Shown here in pieces: positions 1 to 9,936 of a DNA stretch of 64,000 bases. The notes under the pieces were generated by a model that was not told where the DNA came from, did not search any database, and saw only the letters and a program-made list of their open reading frames with translations. Origin of the DNA: Hormiphora californensis (lineage: Eukaryota > Ctenophora > Tentaculata > Cydippida > Pleurobrachiidae); assembly GCA_020137815.1 (NCBI GenBank), contig CM035359.1, positions 7,276,239 through 7,340,238 of the forward strand, read 5' to 3'. The number at the start of each line of letters is the position of its first letter. Positions within the stretch are counted from its first letter, which is position 1. The position numbers were made by a program, and so were the translations under genes.

Positions 1-136
<136 letters not shown>

Positions 137-1455
137 TGGGTTAGACCCAGTATATATCTGAGCATTGATAGTGTTATTACTAGCTGGAGTGTGCAGATGG
201 TAAGCACTTGTCAACAAATCACCTGCACACACACTTGATGCATCTGTTGTTTTCATTGGTGATCGATTAGCTGCGGTGAGTTCCAAAAATGGAAATTACC
301 TACTTTATCAAAATGGTAGTAGATTTGCATTATATGTGAAGAGATCGTATGATCTTCTAGATCTTCTAGATCGGTCTTATCTTTGATGGAAAGAACTGCT
401 TTGATTTCTATCCACCTCACTATAACCAGTTACAGTCCAGTTTTGATAGCACCCACCTGTTACTTTCTAATCGTGGGAAGAGGTTTAAATGATTAGTCCA
501 CTAGTAGTATAACCGCAAGACAATTATTTCCTCTCACCAAATATTGTGTTAGTGATAACGTTAAGGTTTAGTTACTGTACTTGCAGTTGCACTGATGGAA
601 ATTACCGGATGTGATATATGATGAAGTACCTACAAACTCTTGGTTATACTTATGGAGGGATGAAGTGTGAGATTGTCCCTCTCACCCCTTCCCTGGATAT
701 TGATTGCTTGGAAACACGTCCCTTGAATAATGAATCGTGTCTAAACAAATACTACCCACGATCACTACCGAATCTGCCATCTCAATGGAAATCCATGTCT
801 GCTTCTATCTTGCCGCTTCCTTGATCTCTCTGCCTCACTCCTTCTTCTCTCTCTCTCTCTCTCACCCCTTATTATATCTCTCCCTCTCTCTTCTTCGTGG
901 AGATTTCCTAACAATTCCCGGAGATACATGAACTACTCCGGAACTAGAATTGCTATTATAGCTCCTCACTTTTCTGTGACACTTCATGATAGCGGACATT
1001 GTTTATCTAATCCAATACCTGTATTTGTATTAGGTTGAGAAAACCTCCCCACTATTTTTCAATTCCTGAAACTGACAACCACACATACCGGTTTTTCTCT
1101 CTCTCTATTTCTCTCTCTCTCAATACCCTTGACCGAGGGGGAGGAGGGAGGAAATAGAGGTTGTTTACCATTTCTATGTCGCATTCAATTCATATTCATC
1201 AATTTGTTCAGGAACCTTCATCAATAAATCCATCGACAATTGTGATTTAGTTTTTAGATCTAGTTATAGCTGCCTATAATTGTTGTGTAAGCTACTGAAT
1301 AAGTTGGATACCTCTCTCTCCTTCTTCCACGTTTGCTTTTTCCTGATGTATCCCCCTGTCTACATGCTGCTTACTTGCTTCTTACTCAACTTAAGTTATA
1401 AACCATTTAATTGATTTAACTCAACTCAATTCGATACATTTGAAAAGCTACAATA
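137..1455. other. Intergenic / presumed 5' flank of the transporter gene
   Basis: No coding exon is recognisable here. Short pyrimidine-rich tracts (around 836-900 and 1095-1120) break up otherwise unique sequence. The last ~150 bases belong to the left end of a tandemly duplicated block and must contain the 5' UTR of the transporter that starts at 1456. No TATA-like or other core promoter element stood out. Confidence 0.5.
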
Positions 1456-1952
1456 ATGGGAGAATTGGAGAGTGTAGCTCATACGCTCGCGGCAGGACGA
1501 CGAATTTTGTAAGTTTTACTTGTTGTTTTCTGAGAGCTATTCTAAAAGGGTGGTCGACCCCACCCCCAGCAGGATGAGGCTTAACTTGTATTAGACAATT
1601 TTAACCGGTTATCTAAGTTTTCACAGTACACCGGTTACAGTGTACTGTGAAAACTTAGACCACTGCAAAAACACTAGTAATTATAAAGTAAAATACCGTT
1701 GCAGTGATATGTGAAAAATTAGACACTTTCTAGTCACACGCACACAGTGTGAACATTACGTCACTATACAGTACACACGCCCTAACTACTGCACAGTGCA
1801 CACGCCCTAACCCTTATCTTTTCTTCCCCTCTGCAACTATAGGTCACGTGATCGTCACGTGATGGCACCACCCCAATGAGCGTCCTGCATCTGCTTTCCC
1901 TCTCTGCCTTCGATTCTCTCTTTCCCTATCTCTCTCTCTCTCTCTCACACAC

Positions 1953-1986
<34 letters not shown>

Positions 1987-2019
1987 GGTCCACTACACGC
2001 ACCACTCCCGCATGGGGCC

Positions 2020-2074
<55 letters not shown>

Positions 2075-3544
2075 CTCATCTCTTCTCTCTCTATTCACCT
2101 CTCTCTCACTATCGTCATCTGATCAGTCTGATCTCATGCTCCTTCTCTTTTCTACTATAAGTTGGATCCTCTCTCTCCTTAGTCTCCGTTCTGCTTTTTT
2201 TCCGATGATCCACCCTTCAAATGATGACTGCTTTACTGCTCTTTACCAACAATTGTTAAAATCTCTTTAACTATTTAACTCACTCAATCGGAAATTTGAA
2301 CAGCTACAATAATGGTGAGAATTGAACGTGTAGCTTACGCTCGCGGCAGGCGACGAATTTTTAAGTTTTACTTGTTGTTTTCATTATTGTAGTATTCTAA
2401 AAGGGTGGTCGACCCCACCCCCAGCAGATGATGCCTTAACTTGTCACTAATATATTTAGACAATTTTAACCGGTTATCTAAGTTTTCACAGTACACCGGT
2501 TACAGTGTACTGTGAAAACTTAGACCACTGCAAAAACACTAGTAATTATAAAGTAAAATACCGTTGCAGTGATATGTGAAAAATTAGACACTTTCTAGTC
2601 ACACGCACACAGTGTGAACATTACGTCACTATACAGTACACACGCCCTAACTACTGCACAGTGCACACGCCCTAACCCTATCTTTTCTTCCCCTCTGCCT
2701 ATAGGTCACGTGATCGTACGTGATGGCACCACCCCAATGAGCGTCCTGCATCTGCTTTCCCTCTCTGCCTCGATTCTCTCTTCCCTCTCTTTCCTATCTC
2801 TCCACCTCTTCTCTTCTCACACACTTCTCTTCCTCCTCTCTCCCTCCCGATCCGCCACACGCACCCTCCCCTGGCTCCCTCTCTTCTCGTCCTCTCTTCT
2901 TCTCTCTCTCTCTCCTCTCTCTCTCTCTCTTCTCTCTTCACTCATCTTCTCTTCACTCTTTTTCCAATCTCTACATTCGATCTGCTTTTCATCTCTATCC
3001 ACATTCGTCTCATTCTTTCACTTTGCCTCCGCTCTGGCCTAAGTACATCAGAGCTCAGTGCTCCTCGTATCCTTACCTCCAGCTCGCAGCTAGTCAAGAT
3101 CTCCTCACCTATCGTCTGGTCATATTTGTTTCAAACATCTTGCATCGTACAATAATGACTTAACCAGTCATCTAATCATATATTAGACAATTTTAACCGG
3201 TTATCTAAGTTTTCACAGTACACCGGTTACAGTGTACTGTGAAAACTTAGACCACTGCAAAAACACTAGTAATTATAAAGTAAAATACCGTTGCAGTGAT
3301 ATGTGAAAAATTAGACACTTTCTAGTCACACGCACACAGTGTGAACATTACGTCACTATACAGTACACACGCCCTAACTACTGCACAGTGCACACGCCCT
3401 AACCCTTATCTTTTCTTCCCCTCTGCAACTATAGGTCACGTGATCGTCACGTGATGGCACCACCCCAATGAGCGTCCTGCATCTGCTTTCCCTCTCTGCC
3501 TTCGATTCTCTCTTTCCCTATCTCTCTCTCTCTCTCTCTCACAC

Positions 3545-3576
<32 letters not shown>

Positions 3577-3609
3577 GGTCCACTACACGCACCACTCCCG
3601 CATGGGGCC

Positions 3610-3699
<90 letters not shown>

Positions 3700-3740
3700 A
3701 CTCAATCTTTATCTCGTTCACTCAGTTTGTTTCCAAAATC
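1309..3740. repeat. Tandemly duplicated block with TC tracts (three copies)
   Basis: A module of a 19-bp-arm hairpin (arm CTAAGTTTTCACAGTACAC), a stretch beginning CCACTGCAAAAACACTAGTA, a CACGTGATCG motif and then (TC)n tracts occurs at about 1592, 2457 and 3184. Hairpins begin at 1613, 2478 and 3205. Copies 1 and 3 are nearly identical for about 430 bp apart from TC-tract length. Copy 2 differs by scattered small deletions. Copies 1 and 2 also share the region around transporter exon 1. The whole array sits in the 5' flank and intron 1. Confidence 0.88.
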
Positions 3741-6700
3741 ATCTAATAAAATTAGATGACTGCTTTTACATGCTCTATTACACAACAATAATGTTAAAGA
3801 TTCTTTCACTTTTAGGCCTCGCAGGCTCGGCCCAAAAGTACAACTACAGAGCTCGCAGGCTCGCTCAGTAGTTACACTTAGCGTGCCTCGCAGGCTCGGC
3901 AGCTAAGTAAAAGGATCTACCTCGACCTATCGGTCTCGGTTCATTATTGTTGTATTTAGAACACTCGGCCTTCGGCCTCGTGCACTAAATAGTAATAGAC
4001 CATTTTAACCAGTCATCTAATCATATAATATTTCAGTTTGTTTGGCATTATAACATGTGTTCTGTTCTTTGCCTTTATATTCTACTCTCTTCCCGGTGCC
4101 TTCCTACCAATATACGATGATGTCAAGAATGTCAGTACTACCTGGACTGGGGTCCTTATTGGAGCAGGCCCCCTCAGGTAGGCAATGGGGTTCTTATTGG
4201 AGCAGGCCCCCTCAGGTAGGCAATGGGTTCTTATTGGAGCAGGTCCTCTCAGGTAGGCAATGGGGTCCTTATTGGAGCAGGTCCCCTCAGGTAGGCAATG
4301 TGTTCTATTGGAACAGGTCGCCTCAGGTAGGCAATGTGTTCTATTGGAACAGGTCGCCTCAGGTAGGCAATGTGTTCTATTGGAGCAGGTCCCCTCAGGT
4401 AGGAATAGTATGGGATCTATTGGAACATGTGGCACTGTAGACCCGATCTAAGTGCACTCCAATTTTGAGTTATCAGTGTATCGACCTGGTTCGAAACAGG
4501 ATGTCAGAAGGCCAAGGGAACATCGATATTTTTAAATTTAAATCACCTCCTAAACTAGCTTCCTAATGTTTCAGTTACATATTCGTGTGCCCCCTGTCAG
4601 CTATTCTTATGAACACCTTCTCAAATCGGAAACTCTACATGATACCCACAGCAGTACTAGGTAACTCGAGTCTCTAGACAACCCGGGGGGATTTATGTGT
4701 AACCATGGTAACCATTTGGTAACTGGTTGTACTAGAGGTCCCATTCTCTTTTATTAGCGCTAATAATTGTCCGAATGTCTGATATAATACATGTACTAAG
4801 TTGAAATTTTTGAATACTTAATTTTAAAGTCTTGCACATTTATTGGGATGTTCTATGAACTAATTTCCATGTTTTGAAATTTTAAAATTTTAAAATTTTT
4901 TTTCGATTTTTTCCCGATTTTTCACCAAAAATTAGGGTCACAAAAGTGGCTTGCGATCCTTAGTGGCTCAACCGTTTGGGCTGAAACTCCGGATATCTGT
5001 AAATAATTACCCAATAAATAACAGGAAATATGATTCATAGCGATATTTGACTATAAAGACCCAATTTTATACTATACAACCGTATGTGCACGAATACAAC
5101 CCATGTGCACTGCAATAAACAGCAAAAACAAGGGTCACAAAAGTGGCTTGCGATCCTTAGTGGCTCAACCGTTTGGGCAGAAACTCCGAATATCAGTAGA
5201 TAATTGGGTGTGTCTCACCAAATTGACACCAAAATTTCAAACTCGGAGAATTTAAAAAAAAATTATATCATCTGAAAGCGGGTAAAGGACTGATCATTTC
5301 GGTATGTCGCGTCAGTTTAATTGATTATTAATTAATTAATTATTAATTAATTAGCGACCGTAACATTGGTAACGACCGTAACGTTTCGGTCGTTACAGTG
5401 TATTCTATTTAAAATTACACATAAAATGGTCGTAACAACCGTAACGTAACGGTCGTTACATATGTAACGACTGTAACGTAACGGTCGTTACATTTGTAAT
5501 GACCGTAACGTAACGGTCGTTACATTTGTAATGACCGTAACGTTTTACCACCGTAATGTTACGGTCGTTACCTAAAATGACCGTATTTTGTAACGACCGT
5601 AACGTTACGGTCGTTACAAATGTAACGACCGTAACGTTTCGGTCGTTACATTTGTAAAGACCGTAACGTTTCGGTCGTTACATTTGTAACGACCGTTACG
5701 TTACGGTTGCTGTTACGGTCGTTACAAATGTTACATCTCCAGAATGTTCAGGCCGCCACGGCCATACTTTTTGGACTAAGGCTTCAGAATTCAGACAGGA
5801 GAAAGTACTCAGTCACAGCTACCGCTGAGTACCAGTTTCAACTTCGTACGATAACTACAACCGATTCTATGATCGTTCAAAAATGCGTTACGGTCGTTAC
5901 GGTCGTTACGTCAACGCCAAAAAAAGGCTTTTTTTGGCATATTATGCATCATAATTCAGCTCAGTGATGCATAATTATCCTGATATCACTGCGCTGGCAA
6001 GCGCAAAGGTGGCCCCATCCCATCCCCCCAAAAACTTTTCCCCAAAAAGTGGGCCCGCTTGCCAACAGCGTAGATATAAGAATTTTGAAGTTTTAGCCCA
6101 TTTTGGCACTTTTCGACCCCTCCTAACTCCGGAACCAGATGAGCTAGGAGGCTGAAATTTGGTACTAAGAAGCTTCACATAGACCTCTACTGACGGTAAA
6201 AATTTCAAGTAGCTAGCTGATTCCGGTCGCAAGTTATGACACCACCCCCAAAACAGAAAATTCAGTGTGGCGATAGGTATATATATATATAGATAGATAG
6301 ATAGATAGATATATAGATATAGACGCTTCACTGTGTAACACTTGTAGCTCGAACCATACTAGCTAGAGACTTGAACCAAGTTTTATCCGTTAGGAAATCG
6401 TTCAGGGCACGCATTAGTTAAGGTTTCAAGTGAAAATGTCCACTATGACGGGCGTAATGACGTCACAAAGTGACGTTATTGAAAAATCTCAGACCAAATA
6501 TTTTCAAACGCCTCTAGCACCCTCAAGACATTTTTCAATTTCTGATTTGACGCAAAATCGTTAGTGGCAAATTGTCTGAACTTTCAGATACTATATTAAA
6601 AATTTTTCTAACTTGTCATTTTCAGACCTTAAAACGCGTCGGAACTCAAAAATTTGATGTGAAAATCCACAAAAAAATTCACATTTCGTGCAATAACTTC

Positions 6701-9598
6701 AGTTCTTCACCACCATTGCCTTCAAAACTTTTCACACGTTTAGTGCTTCATCGGCCGAATAGTCTGTCATATTTTTTTACGTCGTCGTGACGTCACGTGT
6801 GACGTCACGACGTCGAATTTTGAAAATTTCGTCAAATCAGTTTCCTACAACCCAGGATACATTTGAATTACATTTGAACACTTTAGTTGACAATTAGCTT
6901 AGTTGTTTGAGGTCATAAGTGCACTTAAGTGACCTCAAACGACCAAAAAAGAATACAAATTTAGAGCAAAAACTAATTGAAATTAGTTCGCCAGAAAGGT
7001 GGCCCATTTTGAACTTACTCTCCTTCATTTCCGTCACCTTTGAGTTGAAGGCGGAAAAGTTTACGGATACCTCGATGTCTTTGAAGCCTCAACTCAAAGG
7101 TGACGGAAATGAAGGAGAGTAAGTTCAAAATGGGCCACCTTTCTGGCGAACTAATTTCAATTAGTTTTTGCTCTAAATTTAGTAATTCAGTAGTTCAGAC
7201 ATTTTCTGACAGTTTGGTACCAAAATTAACAAAATTGGCCAATGTTTAGGTGGTCTACGGACCTGTACAAAATTTCCAAACTCGAGGTGTCAATTTGGTG
7301 AGACACACCCAATTACCCAATGAATAACAGGAAATATGATTCATAGCGATTCATTCCGACTTAGCAACCCCTAATGTACATTGTACAGGGTTTCCCACGA
7401 TCTACATGTAATGTATGTACTGCAGGTGTTATAACGATGTTGTTCAGTGCTATGGACTACCTACCTGGGGGAGGGTGGTTTGAAGGAGTTGGATTCATCA
7501 TGAGACTTATACAAGGTACTTGTCAGAGAGGTTTCATACAGGTTCATATCATGTGACTGTGCCTAATTTTACAACAAATATTATACCCGCATCTACCTGT
7601 AGGTGTCTGTGGAGGAATCATTTCAGTCACCTCGTTTGCTGCCCTAGTCGCCATCTACCCGCACCGGGTAGCGACTGTAACCGCACTAGCAGAAACAGTA
7701 TTAAATGGTGCACTAGCTGTCGGCCCCTTTGTCGGGGGTATCCTATACGCAACAGGTGGATTCAAACTGGCATTCTTCGTGCCTGGAGCTGCTATATTAT
7801 TGTGTGTTCTACCCGAGTTATTTGTACCTCAGCTTACTGCCATTTCAAGTACAGCTAGTACACGGAGTCTCAAGACACTTCTCAATCCTTGGATTCTGTT
7901 CGCTGCTTGGCACTGCTCTGCCTGTCAGGTAACTGCTTCAATTGAAACAACCTGGTAATGGTGTCACTGGCTTTATGATTGTGGAGAAGTAATAGGGAGC
8001 AGTTTGTTCGGCTATAATTAGAGTTGGAAGTTTGTAAGTTTGTATTCTCCTTTTCAGATTCTACTAAACTTCCATATCCCCATCCTATCTCCCTACGTGG
8101 AGAGGGCATTTGATGAGGACGTGGTGTGGTCTGGTTTTGCTCTTCTAGTTAACTGTGGGGCAATCTGCTTATCTGCACCTTTATTAGGTCAGTGTCGGTA
8201 ACTCTAGATATTTTGGAGCAATAAAGTGCATGCACGTGCAGTGTTTGTTTGTTTGTTTGTTTGTTTGTTTGTTTGTTTGTTTGTTTGTTTGTTTGTTTGT
8301 TTGTTTGTTTGTTTGTTTGTTTGTTTGTTTGTTTGTCACATCACATTCCTTCCACCCAGGTTACTTGATTGATAGATACAACCCTTACATGTTCCTGATC
8401 GTATCAGCAATCTTCCTACCCATCTGCTACATGTTCATTGGGCCACTTCCTTTATTCCAAGGTAGTAATTGGATCAAATAGTAAGCATATGGGAAGAGAC
8501 AGTTCAGATGCCATGAGTACAGCTCTGTAGTTTGAGAGATGGTTGTGTGTAATTTGAACTCAATCCAGTAGAATGCTAACCACAATACTATATTAGTAAT
8601 ACTAACCACTCCTTCCTGTAGGTTTTGTAACAGCTTCAAAGGGCCAGCTCCTCATCACGCTTTGTAATACTAACCACCTTCCTTCCTATAGGTTTTGTAA
8701 CAGCCTCAAAGGGCCAGCTCCTCATTACCCTTTGTTGTCTAGGATTCTTTGTCCCAATGGGCTGTACCCCAGTACTACTTGTCATGTTCGATGTATACAA
8801 GGTATATAGGGAGAGCAACCAAACTGAGTTTACTGACTAGACAGAATCAAGAATATTTTCCCATTTTTGTTCTAGAGTAAATTAATTCGTTGAGAGGGTT
8901 CCCTAATTAATAACATCCCTATATTATTTCAGACAACAAATGGAGGCCATCTCCCTCCCTCAATAGCAAACATGATAGTATCTCTATATTGTGCATCATT
9001 CCCCTTCGGAGCCTTCCTTGGTGCCACCCTATCAGGTAAAATGGGATATGAGCTGTTGTTTTTAGTTGTTGATCTTCTGTTTTAATGGAACAGCTGCTGC
9101 TTGACTGTGTGTTATGGGGGACAATACTATTATCACAGTTGGTCATACCAACAGTGTTGGTCTAACACGTGCTCCAAGATGACCCTTGTATCTATCTGTT
9201 GCAGGTGTTATGGGTTCCCAATTCTTACCCCCGCTTCCTGTTTATTGTAACTCTATTATTCCCAGGTGTGATGGCTGAATACATGGTGTTTGAGTGGGCC
9301 ACTGGAATCATCTCTCTCGCTTTCGTTGTACAGGTATAAACAGTCATTGTAATAAGTGGGGGTGATTAGTTGAGGGGCTATAACTTGTTAGTAGTACTCC
9401 TTCTAGGGGACTAAACCAGGTCTTGTATCCCATGTGTATTGATAGACAGACTCAACTTATTCTCACACACTCCCCCCTCAGTCTCTGGCTGTGATTCTCT
9501 TCTGTTTCCTGGTGATTAGGATGCAGAACCGATACAAGTTGGCAGGGTTCGATAGTGAGATGGAGAGCAATGAGAATACACCCATTTTGAAGAAGTAG
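1456..9598 (+). CDS. MFS transporter, SLC18B1/vesicular amine transporter-like
   Basis: Eleven exons were assembled by reading frame and splice sites: 1456-1508, 4037-4177, 4575-4660, 7426-7515, 7603-7928, 8058-8187, 8360-8461, 8692-8801, 8933-9035, 9266-9333, 9482-9598. Every junction phase agrees, giving 441 residues, close to SLC18B1 (about 456). The protein starts MGELESVAHTLAAGRR, then TM1 with an acidic post-TM1 loop (LPIYDDVKNVSTTWTG). An MFS motif-A-like loop (NTFSNRKLYM, ~res 80-90) follows TM2. A motif-C-like stretch (NGALAVGPFVGGILYATGG) lies at ~res 160-180, and six further hydrophobic segments follow to a polar tail ending LKK. As an MFS protein it should be a 12-TM secondary carrier; assignment to SLC18B1/VMAT-type is by resemblance, and substrate and compartment are unknown. 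Introns 1-3 are heavily invaded by repeats (see separate entries). The start was chosen because this ATG exon ends in phase 2 with GTAAGT, exactly matching exon 2. Confidence 0.92.
2312..2362 (+). pseudogene. Degenerate tandem copy of transporter exon 1
   Basis: This repeats the ATG exon at 1456-1508 and its flanks about 856 bp downstream. Single-base insertions and deletions shift its frame, and the donor is lost: the copy reads TTTTAAGTTTT where the functional copy has TTTGTAAGTTTT. It lies inside intron 1 of the transporter and cannot supply a working first exon as written. Confidence 0.8.
3811..3990. repeat. Cluster of four GC-rich hairpins
   Basis: Four consecutive imperfect inverted repeats share a CTCGCAGGCTCG-type or CGGCCTTCGGCC-type core. 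Each is flanked by its own complementary A/T-rich arms, for example CTTTTAGGCC with GGCCCAAAAG, AACTAC with GTAGTT, and CACTCGGCC-TTC-GGCCTCGTG. It lies in transporter intron 1. Function is unknown. Confidence 0.7.
4151..4404 (+). repeat. Minisatellite built from the exon-2 end plus its splice donor (7 copies)
   Basis: Seven 36-38 bp units each contain the last ~25 bases of transporter exon 2 joined to CAG|GTAGGCAATG. Donor GTs stand at 4178, 4216, 4253, 4291, 4327, 4363 and 4399. Only the first keeps the frame open: reading past it gives CTC AGG TAG, a stop. The other six are therefore intronic decoys, as far as sequence shows. Confidence 0.93.
4934..5205. repeat. Direct repeat pair, one copy interrupted by a transposon
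   Basis: The segment at 4934-5044 (GGGTCACAAAAGTGGCTTGC, then a conserved GGCTCAACCGTTTGGGC) recurs at 5131-5205. That second copy continues at 7311-7350, after the inserted element. The intact copy acts as an empty-site reference. Confidence 0.9.
5352..5910. repeat. Palindromic CGTAACG/CGTTACGG tandem array
   Basis: Many variants of the unit GTAACGACCGTAACGTTACG, each self-complementary with its neighbour, run from about 5352 to 5730. A few isolated units occur near 5885-5912. The array lies inside the AATT element. Confidence 0.9.
6783..6812. repeat. 30-bp palindrome with two TGACGTCA sites
   Basis: The 14-bp arms CGTCGTGACGTCAC and GTGACGTCACGACG are separated by GT. Each arm carries the CRE consensus TGACGTCA. 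It is internal to the AATT transposon. Confidence 0.9.
6957..7180. repeat. 92-bp perfect inverted repeat with 40-bp loop
   Basis: 6957-7048 is the exact reverse complement of 7089-7180. It is internal to the AATT transposon, near its right end, and would form a long perfect hairpin in RNA. Confidence 0.96.
8243..8335. repeat. (TTTG)n microsatellite
   Basis: About 23 uninterrupted TTTG units lie just upstream of the acceptor of transporter exon 7 (8360). Confidence 0.97.
8597..8733 (+). repeat. 68-bp tandem duplication spanning the exon-8 acceptor
   Basis: The segment from TAATACTAACCAC through the acceptor AG and the first ~43 coding bases is present twice (8597-8664, 8665-8733). Using the upstream acceptor (exon start 8622) shifts the frame, because the two starts are 70 bases apart. 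The downstream acceptor (8692) keeps the protein open. Confidence 0.9.
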
Positions 9599-9748
9599 TA
9601 CTACCATGACAACAAATTTGGTAACCACGAGAAACTACCTTGGTTACAATGGTAACCATGGTTACCAGTTAACAACCTCCTCTGACACATGGATATATTG
9701 TGACAGTGAACTAATTATTAAGATTATGTGTCCCGTGTTTTATACATT

Positions 9749-9754
9749 TTTATT
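9749..9754 (-). terminator. Candidate poly(A) signal of the EF-hand gene
   Basis: TTTATT on the plus strand reads AATAAA on the minus strand, 183 bases past the EF-hand stop. It overlaps the 3' UTR of the convergent transporter, so the two transcripts may overlap at their tails. Confidence 0.5.
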
Positions 9755-9763
9755 ATGTTTGGA

Positions 9764-9769
9764 AATAAA
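9764..9769 (+). terminator. Poly(A) signal AATAAA of the transporter
   Basis: AATAAA lies 166 bases after the TAG stop and is followed by a TG/T-rich stretch (GGTTTGTTTGG), as expected downstream of a cleavage site. Confidence 0.75.
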
Positions 9770-9936
9770 CTTGAAAAATCTTTGGTTTGTTTGGAAATAG
9801 AATTTGTTTAACTTGAAATACTCTCAATTTACACACACACATTCTCACATCTGATGTGCCCCCATTTTAACCCCCAGAGATATCTTTCAAAGTCAAGTCA
9901 CACAGTGTCCCAGTATAACAGTGGTGTATACCAGTT

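Larger units (their letters stand above)
5206..7310. mobile_element. 2.1 kb non-autonomous DNA transposon, 25-bp TIRs, AATT target duplication
   Basis: The 25-bp terminal repeats are perfect and begin GGGTGTGTCTCACCAAATTG (5206-5230 and, inverted, 7286-7310). AATT is duplicated at 5202-5205 and 7311-7314. The uninterrupted direct-repeat copy at 4934-5044 has a single AATT at the equivalent spot, which supports the boundaries. The element carries a palindromic CGTAACG/CGTTACGG array, a 30-bp CRE-like palindrome and a 92-bp perfect inverted repeat, but no transposase. It sits inside transporter intron 3, between exons 4575-4660 and 7426-7515. I could not assign a superfamily. Confidence 0.93.

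Noticed and set aside
1844-3871. Several open frames of 80-140 codons rich in LSLS or RERE
   Set aside because: They are translations of TC/GA microsatellites, open in several frames, and overlap the intron of the transporter.
4057-4451. Three overlapping open frames through the 36-38 bp repeat
   Set aside because: Frames stay open because the repeat lacks stops in some phases; the real coding use is only the exon 4037-4177.
6572-7122. Short open frames in the AATT element as a transposase
   Set aside because: No DDE/D or zinc-finger motif; they overlap palindromes and the inverted repeat.
9201-9266. Alternative exon starting after GTTGCAG (9202) in the transporter
   Set aside because: It would replace VMAEYMVFEW, which fits an MFS helix junction, with a non-conserved peptide; the downstream acceptor is preferred.
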